From assembly GCF_023278565.1 (NCBI RefSeq), contig NC_064679.1, positions 1,364,001 to 1,428,000 on the forward strand: a stretch of 64,000 nt of DNA, written 5' to 3'. The first letter of the stretch is position 1. Every line of letters starts with the position of its first letter. A program made the position numbers and the translations under genes. Under the pieces are notes generated by a model. That model made no database searches. It saw only the letters and a program-made list of their open reading frames with translations, and had not been told where the DNA came from. This DNA is from Colletotrichum lupini. Its lineage: Eukaryota; Ascomycota; Sordariomycetes; Glomerellales; Glomerellaceae. Shown here in pieces: positions 34,395 to 42,840 of the stretch.

Positions 34395-35100
34395 TTACTA
34401 GACTTTATTACGGGCTTATTTATATTAACTACGCTAATCGGGAGGCGCCCCTGCGACGTAATACTTATTATAATAAACCGATTTACGAAGTATAGCGTCT
34501 ATATTACTATAAAGATAACCCTTATAGCCTAAGGATTCGTAAACCTCTTATTTATAAAGATTTTTATTAAGTTTAGAATACCTAGAGGGATCGTTTTTAA
34601 TAGGGGGTCGTTATTTATAAGTAAGTTTTAGACTTATTTTTACTATTTCTTAGTAATAAAGAAGTATTTTAATATTATATTTTATTTATAAACGGATAGT
34701 TAGATAGAATAATAGAACTAATACTTAAAGTAGTACTTTTATTATTTTTATACTTAGGACTAATTAAATTAGGCATAGCGTCTTTACCTAGCCGAGTTTA
34801 TATATAATAACGCCTAGTATTTAGTAATTTATAAAGCGCTTATTAAAGCCCTACTCGGGTTCTTATTTACGTACTCTATATCGATTTTAATAGGGGCTCG
34901 AGACGGTATATAGAATATCTTAGCTAAAGAGCGTACGGCCCGATTATAAGCTAACTAAAAAGCTTTACGACCCTTTATATAAAAAGTACGTAAGATATAT
35001 AAATAATAAGCTAATAAAGCTAGGATAGATATATTATATAAAGTAGGTAACTAAGTATTATTATTAAAGAAGAATATTAGTAAGTAGCGTCCTAGCTAGA
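34395..35100 (+). pseudogene. Integrase core relic
   Basis: The frame reads L-L-D-F-I-T-G-L at about 34395, followed by R-R-P-C-D-V-I-L and N-R-F-T-K-Y-S, matching the first part of the Ty3/Gypsy integrase core. Farther on comes F-N-R-G-S-L-F, where the second catalytic aspartate is replaced by Asn. Several in-frame TAA and TAG codons interrupt it. Confidence 0.8.
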
Positions 35101-35288
35101 AGTTAGTTAATAAGTATTTAGGCCTATTTAAAGTTAAATTAATAGTCGGAACGGTAGGGGTTACTTATTAACTAAATATATTAACGTAATATAAAATATA
35201 TAATATATTTTATATATCCTTACTTAAGCCGTATTAATACTATAAAAAAGCCCCTTAGAAGCCCTTATTTATTAAGGATATAAATAAG

Positions 35289-35420
35289 GAGTTACTTTAT
35301 AAAATAGAAGATATTATATAATATAGAGGGCCGAAAAAGAGGCGATAATACTTAATCTAGTAGAAGGGATATAGTAATAACGAAGATACGTAAGAACTAG
35401 CTAAGTATATCGAAAACGTA
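35289..35420 (+). pseudogene. Chromodomain relic at end of pol
   Basis: In the same frame as the integrase: an I-E-D-I-I start, Y-R-G-P-K-K-R-R, Y-L-I, K-G-Y-S-N-N-E-D-T and a final E-N-V-A helix, with stops at expected Gln or Trp positions. This is the standard chromodomain pattern (hydrophobic strand, Y-L-V-K-W-K-G-Y, E-x-x-T-W-E-P, helix) after RIP. Confidence 0.75.
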
Positions 35421-37059
35421 GCGATAATTAATATATATAAAATATAAGTTTTAATTAAGTAGCGCGCCCTAGCTCTTAATAAGCTTAATAACGTAGCGAA
35501 CTAGCTATTAATAAAAAAAAAAGGGGGCTATATAGTTATAACTAAGTAGTATAAACGCGCTAATTATAAACCGTTTTTTTAATCCTTATAACGCGCGGGA
35601 GAACTACTTTTATTTATAAAAAAACTACCTTTATACGTAAAAAGGCTACCCTAGTTATTATCCTAGGGGTCGTTATAAAAAAGATAATCCCCCTATTATT
35701 AACGAATTTATAAATAATTAGCTACGAATATAGAGCATAGGCGAGGTAACTATATACTAACTAAAATATTATTTAAGTAGCGTATTTTATTATAAATAGT
35801 ATAAAGTAGTACGATTATAGTATTATTATAGGACGAAGACGTAGCGTAGGAAGAGCTTATAACTACCTTATTATTATTATTATTATTAATAACGGGGGTC
35901 GAGCGGGCCTTTTTATTAGCGCGCTTAAGCGCCCTTTACGTATTATTAATAGTAATTTAATAAGTTTATTAGAGCTATAAAGTAATATTAGCGACCTAAG
36001 TAGTAACGATAATAGAGCGATAATAAAGTAATAAACCTTTAAATCGTAGACGTTATTATTCAAAATAAGAGCGGTACTCTATAGGGTTCGGACTATAGAT
36101 TTTATAAACTTAGGGATTTAAAATATTATTAATATAATACGTAAGAGAAGTAACGGAGTAGTAACCGCGCTAAGCACTTACCGTATTTTTATAAAAATAG
36201 TTCTATATAATATATTTAATATAACGTATACTAAATTTAAAAAAAATATTAAATAAAAGAGCGAACTAGGGGCTATAAATTACTAACTTAGCTAATTATA
36301 GTACTTAGTTTTTAAATTGAGCGCTTTATATATAACGTAAATAGGGTAGGGGAGCGGGCGTACCTAGCTAACCCTAATCTTTTTAATATTCGCCTTTTTT
36401 TTCTTTTTAATAAGAGTTTATAATAGTTAGTATAAGTAGTATATAAGTAATAATATATATACGAGGCTAGAGCGAGTAAAGGGGATATTAGACTTTTTAA
36501 GCGGACTATTACTATTATTATTACTAAGTATACCCATAGTACTAACGACCGTTTTATTATTAATAATAGCGATTTTATAATTAGGAGCTATGTTTATATT
36601 AAAACGAGTTAGTAATAAATATAGAACGACTTTATAAAAAACTTACTTAGGTATAGGAAGTATACGAGAATAGGGATTTAAAAAATATTTATTAGCCGTA
36701 ATATTTACGTAACGAGGGAGTAATATAAACGTTAATAAAAATAAGAAACTATATATAAAAAGGATAATTATAAATAAAAAGGAAAAAAGGAATTCGGAAT
36801 TATAATAGCTTAGAAGGGGGTTAATATTAGTAAATAAAAGTAGGGCGACGACTATTTAAGTATTAGTAATTATAAAGACGGTTTATAAATAAGAGCGACT
36901 TAGGTATAGAATTATAGGGCTATTATTTAAAATAAGAGGTTTATACTTAGGCTAATAAGCACTACTTATACTTACCCTCGTACTATATATCTAAGGACCT
37001 CTTAAATAAAGGATTAATATAACGTATATAAATTATAAATAAGCTTTAAAACGAAGCCT

Positions 37060-37070
37060 AGGGGAGGGAG
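37060..37070 (+). other. Polypurine tract
   Basis: AGGGGAGGGAG lies five bases before the 3' LTR, the usual place of the plus-strand primer for reverse transcription. It is conspicuous because the surrounding sequence is so AT-rich. Confidence 0.75.
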
Positions 37071-37075
37071 TACTT

Positions 37076-37284
37076 TATTAAACTTTACTAATTAAGCCTC
37101 GTTAATTAAAAAATAGCTTAGGGGGTATAAAGAGGGGGACTAAGTAATAAAGGAGTAGCTTAAGTATATATAAAGCGCTAGTAGTATACCTCGAGGGAAG
37201 GGTAGATTTTAGTAATTCCTTTTTTAGACCCTAATAGCAGTTGGCCTCTGTGAGCTTCTTCCCTGTGTCACACACCTATTAACA
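37076..37284 (+). repeat. 3' LTR (209 bp)
   Basis: Gap-free match to the 5' LTR. I count about 38 differences, all of them transitions. Its inner end (37076-37125) is A/T-converted and its outer end (about 37225-37284) is intact, the mirror image of the 5' LTR. Confidence 0.92.
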
Positions 37285-37289
37285 TAAGC
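37285..37289. repeat. Target-site duplication, right copy (TAAGC)
   Basis: Differs from the left copy by a single C-to-T in a CA context, the preferred RIP context, one base outside the LTR. Confidence 0.8.
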
Positions 37290-37965
37290 ATCACCCTTTT
37301 CCCGGCGAAGTTACCCATATGCGCCGGCATGAAGTATCCAGAAAGCAGAAGGGATCCGCCTGAAATCCCAGAGAAGAAGACATTAGAGGAATTGAAGGCC
37401 ATGTACTTTGGCAGGGTCTGGAAGACGAGATCGTTGATTGCTTGAGCGTGCGCCACGCCGTCTGTGCGATTGAACCCAGAACCCCCTCCCCAGTGGAGGT
37501 TTCTGTCCGGAGAAAGTACTGTGACACCTGCCAAATTGTTTTTGACGCCTTGATTTGGCATTTCGAAGAAAGATGAGCCGCTGTCACCGTGTAGCAGGAC
37601 GTGAAGCCCGAGGTTGCCCTTCGCGCCTGTTGTCTTGCCGCCCCCGGGTACCTTGCTTGCTGTTGTAAATTCACCTGCTGGACCACTGATGCGGAAGCGA
37701 ATTTTCAAGTTGCTAGCTCAAAAATTAGCGCTTGCTCCGCTGAGTGCATAGCGGGGGTGTTCTTTCCAAGCTTCACTTACTTGATTGTTTCTGTGGTATC
37801 AAGAATAATCGAACCATCTTTTGCGGGCATAATACCTTGAGGTATCTTGTTCGCTCTGTCGGCTGGAGACTCTCCACCTGTCTGTTGTGGTAGACACTGA
37901 ACCCCACTGAGGAGAAGGACAAGCGCTAGCGTCAGTGCGCGCTGAAAGTGGAAGATCAACTCCAT

Positions 37966-38991
37966 CGTAACTGCTGTTGATAATTCGAGTCACTCTAGGA
38001 GGCAGGCTAGATAAAACGATAGGACCTGGTTCCTGAAATTGAGAACGGGAGACCCAAGATCATATATCCATTCATTCAGTTGCTCTACAAAACACCTTTT
38101 CCTCTCTCACGAACAGTGGTGATGGCAGTGTTACCACGAAGGTTTCCTCGCAAAGAGTTTCATCTGAACTATCGACGGATGTTTTAGGTCGGATTCGTGG
38201 CTCCCGGGGATGGGGACGAGTAAGGTGGAGAGCCAGCAAACAGATGAACAAGGTTTCGACTCGCATAGGTTCGTTCGTGATTTGTGCTCTACCCTGAAGT
38301 TAGGCATGCTGCATTGAGCCATGGGAAGCCAGTTATGTTAACAAGTAACATCCTTGATACTGCGAGGTTGCCATGAAACTGTTGCAAACACAGCTCAACA
38401 GGCGGTAGATGCCTTTACTGCATTGACAGCCCCAAGTTGTGAAGTTGTTTTTCTCATGGAGGAATTACGTTGAATCTCAACCGTCAGTCATGGCAATCTT
38501 GATAGCGGAATGTGTGATGGATCCTGCTCAGATCTTCGCAAGGAGTAGAGCCAATTGGGGGGCAGCGGTTCGATATTCCAGGCAGAGCACCGGCGGTGCT
38601 GTCAATAAATGGAAGTTAGTGTCGAAAATTGAACATGGTCGACATATCACAGAGCCAATTTCCTGTAGGCTTGAGCCATTTGCTAGATCTCAGAGTAGTC
38701 TATTGCTGTTTCTGGCGCCTCTTCAGAAGAGTTAAAATGCTGCGATAAAGACTCTGGCCGGGATTCGACCGGCCGACGGCTCACATCCGCCCCAATGATC
38801 CAGTGCCAGTGGACCGAAGAGACCCCACCAAATGTCCCCTCCTTCGGACGACAGCGCACCGATGCGGAGATCTGTGGTGTTGGTCCTTTCGAATAAAGAT
38901 CGCAGCTTGACAACTCATACGTATTGCTGGTTTTCAATCCGGCGTTATTGTTATTTCCAAGTCCTTCAAACCAGCAAACAATACCTCCAAG
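37966..38991. other. Divergent intergenic region, 1.0 kb
   Basis: Between the start of the split hydrolase gene and the SDR gene. Only short overlapping frames; no domain or repeat recognised. GC content is normal again, so RIP did not spread here. Confidence 0.5.
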
Positions 38992-40066
38992 ATGTCGATG
39001 TCTACTGAAGATTGCGCAAAGTCCCGGGAGGGCTTCCCCCGCCCGTTCCCCAACACACCATCCAACGTCCTAGACCAATTGAAAGTGACGGGTAAAGTCA
39101 TCGTGGTCACTGGTGCTGCTGATGGTATTGGCTATGCTGTTTCCGAGGCCATGGCAGAGGCCGGCGGCAATGTTGCCTTGTGGTACAATTCGTAAGAAAA
39201 GGCCTCTCTGGCATACCGCCTTGTCTTTGGAGCTATTCGATGGCTAATGACGTCACAGAAATGATGCTGCAATTCAAAAGGCACAAGATCTAGCAAGCAC
39301 ACACAGCGTCAAGACTTCGGCTTACAAAGTGGATGGTTAGTTTACCGGATGGTTGAATTAGTAGTAGGAATACGAATGCTAACATCCATTCAGTGTCCGA
39401 TTCCAACCAGGTTCAAGAGACTATTGCCAAGGTATTGAAAGACTTTGGCAAGATTGATGTGTTCGTTGCAAATGCTGGTGAGTGATGCAGTGCTGGCCAC
39501 ACGCTTTGGTTCTGACCTAGTTGTGACTAACTTCATGCAGGAATGGCCATTTCAAAGCCCATTCTGGAGCAAACCCTAGATGAATACAGGAAACAGATGT
39601 CGGTAAACGGTAAGTCGGCCAAGACACGCTGCCTTAGAGAATTTCCAAGCTAACACAATTATCAGTGGACGGAATCGTGTACTGCTCCAAGTATGCTGGT
39701 GAAGTATTCAAGAGCCAAGGCTTCGGCAATCTCATCATCACTTCGAGCATGAGCGGTCACATCGTCAACGTCCCTGTTGATCAACCCGTCTACAACGCCA
39801 CCAAGGCTTACGTCACGCACTTTGGAAAGTCCCTAGCCCGCGAGTGGAGAGAGTTTGCCCGTGTCAACATTGTATCTCCAGGATTTTTCGACACCAAGAT
39901 GGGTGCTGGTCCAGATGCTCTGCAAGAAGCATACCGCATGGCAGCTCTGGGCAGACAAGGCCATACTAAGGAGATCAAGGGCCTATACCTGTATCTGGCG
40001 AGCGATGCTTCTACTTACATGACTGGTAGCGATGTCCTCATTGACGGCGGCTATGTCTTGCCTTGA
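38992..40066 (+). CDS. Short-chain dehydrogenase/reductase, sorbose reductase (SOU1/SOU2)-like
   Basis: NADP(H)-dependent oxidoreductase of the classical SDR type. Five exons: 38992-39191, 39259-39335, 39394-39477, 39541-39609, 39666-40066, giving 276 residues. The cofactor site T-G-A-A-D-G-I-G is at about residues 40-47. V-A-N-A-G-M follows across exons 3/4, and the catalytic residues are the serine in I-I-T-S-S-M-S-G and the Tyr/Lys of Y-N-A-T-K. The ending S-D-V-L-I-D-G-G-Y and the general sequence closely recall yeast/Candida Sou proteins and fungal sorbose or mannitol dehydrogenases, but the substrate cannot be read off. A second ATG two codons downstream is an equally possible start. 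It is convergent with the FAD oxidoreductase next to it, with a spacer of only 285 bases. Confidence 0.93.
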
Positions 40067-40351
40067 GCGGCCATACGTCAAGAAGACGCGGAGTCCAGGG
40101 GCTACGATTAAAAGCGGTAGAGATAATAGAATGCGCTCGATATCCATGACTCTTCTCATACCACAGAAATGATATTGATGAGTTCATGGGTGGGCTCTTA
40201 TTGAGAATTGTATGGATAATTGACCGTGAACTACAGGCTATCGACTTAGTTATTTCGACGCGCAGACACCCCTCACACCCTTCTCATTGTGCAAGTGCCC
40301 GCAGATCCTCCTCAGAGCGCTTTTATCTTATTATACTTGACCTGAACACCT

Positions 40352-41980
40352 TCACAGACGCGAGCTGCCGTGCACAAATTTCTTATCGAAGTCGATTCCA
40401 AGATCCTCGAGCACTCTCTTAGCTACCGGACGACCACCTCCCCAGACACCTCCGCCTGGGTGCATGAAAGGCCCGGCAAGGTACAGACCCTTGATTCCAG
40501 GCACGCGGTACTGAGCGAGGGCAGGTGTGGGTCGGTTGATTCCCATCTGGTCTGCCGCCATAGAAAGACCGGCAATGTCGCCCCGTTGGAAACTTGCGCT
40601 GTCGGACTGATGGTCCGGAGGAGAAACAACATGATAGGAGCGAACTATGTCGGGAGTAAAGTTTTCTAGGTACTTGGAGAAGTACGAGAAGACTCTCTGC
40701 ACCCAGTCATCCTTGATGCGATCCCACGCAGCCCAGCCACCGTCAGCAGGCTGTGACTTGCACATGACAACACAGTGCAGCAGCGACTTGCCTGGCGGGC
40801 AGCGAGTCTCGTCACCTGAGCTGATACAAGAGGCTCCGATCATGATGTTTTCTGGGAGGATTCCTTGATTCATTTCGTCGTAGCTCTGGATAAGGTCTTT
40901 GAGGTTCCCTGGGCAGCAAGTGTTCATGACAGCCTTGTCGGCGATTGGCCCTGCTTTAAACTTGAGCGGGCGTTCGAGAGCGGCGTGAACGACGAGAAGA
41001 CTGAAATCAGAGGTGCGGGTGTTCGAGGCGGCCGATATGATTGACGGGTCGATTCCGTCGACGAGGTGACCGAGATTGTGGGGATGAATTTGCCCGATGA
41101 CGGCGTCTTTTGCCCTGAGTTCTCCAAAACGAGTTCTGACCCCGACCGCACGCCCGCCTTCGGTGATGACTTTGATGACTTCTGTGTCCAACTTGACGTC
41201 GCCGCCGTGGTCTTTGAGACAACGAATGACGGACTCTGTCCATACAGATCCAGAGCCTTCGGGGACGCAAAGGCCATATATGTCGAGAAGTCCAAATGCC
41301 AAGTAGGCCATTAAGCCCGTGCCGGTCGATTTTGGATGAGCAAGTTGAATCTCAGTTACAAATCGCAGCAACGCAACTTGTAGAACCTCGCTTTTGAAGT
41401 ATCTCTCAATGATCTCCAAGGAGGAGCTGGTCGATGCCATGACAATTTCCTCGGCTGATGGACTGCTGGCAATATCCGCCGACATGTCGCGGGGAGGTTC
41501 GAACATAGAGGGTATCAAAAGCTCGGTGATTTGTCGACATTTGTCCACAAATACATTGTAGGCATCGGCATCTTCCGACGAGAACTGTCGAATGGCATCG
41601 ACGGTCCTGTGACGCTCTCTGTAGATGGGTAGGACCTTGTCTTCCATGACGATGGCATAGCATGGGTCTAGCTGCTTGTAAATGAGGCCGTACCGAGACT
41701 GCAGACCAAGTTCATCATGAGTGATCATGGGGTTTGCGAGAATCATTTGATGAATGGCGCTGTGACGTTCGCTGATAAATCCTGGCTCGGCCATCTGCAG
41801 GCTGGCCACCCCACCTCCGGGGTAAGAAGCCTTTTCGAGGACAAGGACCTTCTTTCCAGCTACCGCCAGATACGCGGCTGCGGTCAAGCCATTATGGCCG
41901 GATCCCACGACAATGATATCCCATTCAGTCATGGCTGGCGAAGAGGTGAACCTTCCCACTTTGGAGAAATCGGTGGCCAT
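40352..41980 (-). CDS. FAD-dependent oxidoreductase, phytoene dehydrogenase/PYROXD2-like
   Basis: Single exon, 542 residues. The Rossmann fold lies near the N-terminus: I-I-V-V-G-S-G-H-N-G-L at about 22-32 and V-L-V-L-E-K at 45-50, followed by the family P-G-G-G motif. The C-terminal FAD-contact motif L-A-G-P-F-M-H-P-G-G-G-V-W-G-G-G is characteristic of CrtI/CrtO-related flavoproteins of the PYROXD2 subgroup. Such enzymes desaturate or oxidise hydrophobic substrates; no carotenoid synthase is seen here, so a carotenoid role is not implied. There is no signal peptide. The start two residues before a polar lead was chosen because it is the first ATG of the frame. The gene is divergent from the zinc-finger regulator, sharing an 860-base promoter region. 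Confidence 0.9.
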   Translation of the reverse strand: MATDFSKVGRFTSSPAMTEWDIIVVGSGHNGLTAAAYLAVAGKKVLVLEKASYPGGGVASLQMAEPGFISERHSAIHQMILANPMITHDELGLQSRYGLIYKQLDPCYAIVMEDKVLPIYRERHRTVDAIRQFSSEDADAYNVFVDKCRQITELLIPSMFEPPRDMSADIASSPSAEEIVMASTSSSLEIIERYFKSEVLQVALLRFVTEIQLAHPKSTGTGLMAYLAFGLLDIYGLCVPEGSGSVWTESVIRCLKDHGGDVKLDTEVIKVITEGGRAVGVRTRFGELRAKDAVIGQIHPHNLGHLVDGIDPSIISAASNTRTSDFSLLVVHAALERPLKFKAGPIADKAVMNTCCPGNLKDLIQSYDEMNQGILPENIMIGASCISSGDETRCPPGKSLLHCVVMCKSQPADGGWAAWDRIKDDWVQRVFSYFSKYLENFTPDIVRSYHVVSPPDHQSDSASFQRGDIAGLSMAADQMGINRPTPALAQYRVPGIKGLYLAGPFMHPGGGVWGGGRPVAKRVLEDLGIDFDKKFVHGSSRL

Positions 41981-42840
41981 GGTGAAAAAGGAGCGCGGTA
42001 GGTAAGTCTTCCAAGTGAGGGGGAGCTATCGGCTAATGGCACTAAAAGTATCCTGATATTCGACTTGTGTTGAAGTAAGGTGACAGAGGAAGAAAGTGAA
42101 GATAGAGGAGTTATAGCATGAAGTATTTAGAGAGCGTATGGCATCATGAGTCGCCTTTATAGTCAGTACATTTACACCAGATTAGTCCCAGCACCCTGGA
42201 GGGCCGGGGCCAATGCTTTACGTTGACACCCTAGTTGTTGCAATCTTATGGTGCTTTACACATTTCTCCACCAATTTTGACATACGAATACCTCGTATAG
42301 GACTAAGGAGCGCTTGGTCAATCTGTACCTGAGTTGTCTTTCAGTACAGGTCGCGTAGAACCAATGGACGACCTTTTCCTTACTAGTGACATGAGGGTCG
42401 ACGCTTCGACAGGTGTGACCAGGGTGCATCCTCTACGGATGGGCGACTGCAACACGAATCGCTGGTATGAGCCTCTGTTGCTACACCGCAAATCGGCGAC
42501 GGACAGTTCATAGAAGCCGATCTTTTAATTCGGCCAAATCGTGATCTGACACGCCGGTAGTTGACCCGGGCCGTCTCGTGCATCCGCGTTAGATGCCGCC
42601 CCCACAAACTCTGTCCCCGCGGTTCTCTATTCCGAGAGGGGTATATAGAGCTATGAAAGTCCCCCGCAGCCTCCGAAAAACACTCGAGGTCTTTGTGGCA
42701 ACTACCCCACAACCTCCGACGACACCAGCCTACCTCAGCAACCACCCGTGGCAACTCCATAACAAGTCGGAGACTCAGAGTGGTAACAGAATACGTCTAC
42801 GTTCTACTTTTCCTACTTCCGATGGGGTCGAAGCGAGACC
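41981..42840. other. Shared divergent promoter of FAD oxidoreductase and regulator gene
   Basis: An 860-base region between two divergent starts. A TATATA string at 42642-42647 lies about 200 bases before the regulator's ATG. The region has CCGGGG- and CCCGGG-type GC motifs, but I cannot single out an operator. Confidence 0.5.
42642..42647 (+). promoter_or_regulatory. TATA-like box upstream of zinc-finger regulator
   Basis: TATATA within a GC-rich stretch, about 195 bases upstream of the start at 42841. Confidence 0.35.

Larger units (their letters stand above)
29928..37284 (+). mobile_element. RIP-degraded Ty3/Gypsy LTR retrotransposon, chromodomain clade
   Basis: A 7,357-bp element bounded by 209-bp LTRs, beginning TG and (in the intact 3' LTR) ending CA, with a 5-bp target duplication. 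The interior is extremely AT-rich, and CA and TG dinucleotides are almost absent, the mark of RIP acting on both strands. No long reading frame survives. Relics still readable in order on the plus strand are a CCHC zinc knuckle, reverse transcriptase, integrase core and a chromodomain; that RT-before-integrase order with a C-terminal chromodomain defines the Ty3/Gypsy chromodomain clade. The zinc knuckle and RT share one frame and the integrase and chromodomain another, so at least one indel or natural frameshift lies between. A purine tract precedes the 3' LTR. The element cannot be mobile on its own. Confidence 0.93.
29537..37965 (-). pseudogene. Secreted alpha/beta-hydrolase-like gene split by LTR retrotransposon
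   Basis: Three segments on the minus strand: exon 1 at 37781-37965, the 5' part of exon 2 at 37290-37712 (plus one copy of the 5-bp duplication), and the rest at 29537-29927. Without the element these add up to 999 bases, 332 codons plus stop, with the frame kept exactly across the insertion point. Exon 1 encodes a signal peptide (about residues 1-24). The 5' part contains an L-L-H-G-D-S-G-S-S oxyanion-type stretch and F-F-S-G-I-S-G-G-S, a G-x-S-x-G nucleophile elbow. The 3' part contains a G-G-H-C-Q-F segment that may carry the catalytic histidine, so the insertion separates the presumed active-site residues. The arrangement resembles fungal secreted serine hydrolases of the PHB-depolymerase/feruloyl-esterase type. 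I see no stop or frameshift in either gene fragment. Confidence 0.85.

Noticed and set aside
35868..35890. Short TTA microsatellite considered as part of a CRISPR-like or functional repeat
   Set aside because: Simple trinucleotide run without spacers in a eukaryotic, RIP-altered element; no CRISPR is expected or seen.
35863..36063. 66-codon minus-strand frame in the retrotransposon
   Set aside because: A chance frame of Ile/Leu/Tyr in AT-rich RIP sequence, adjacent to a TTA repeat.
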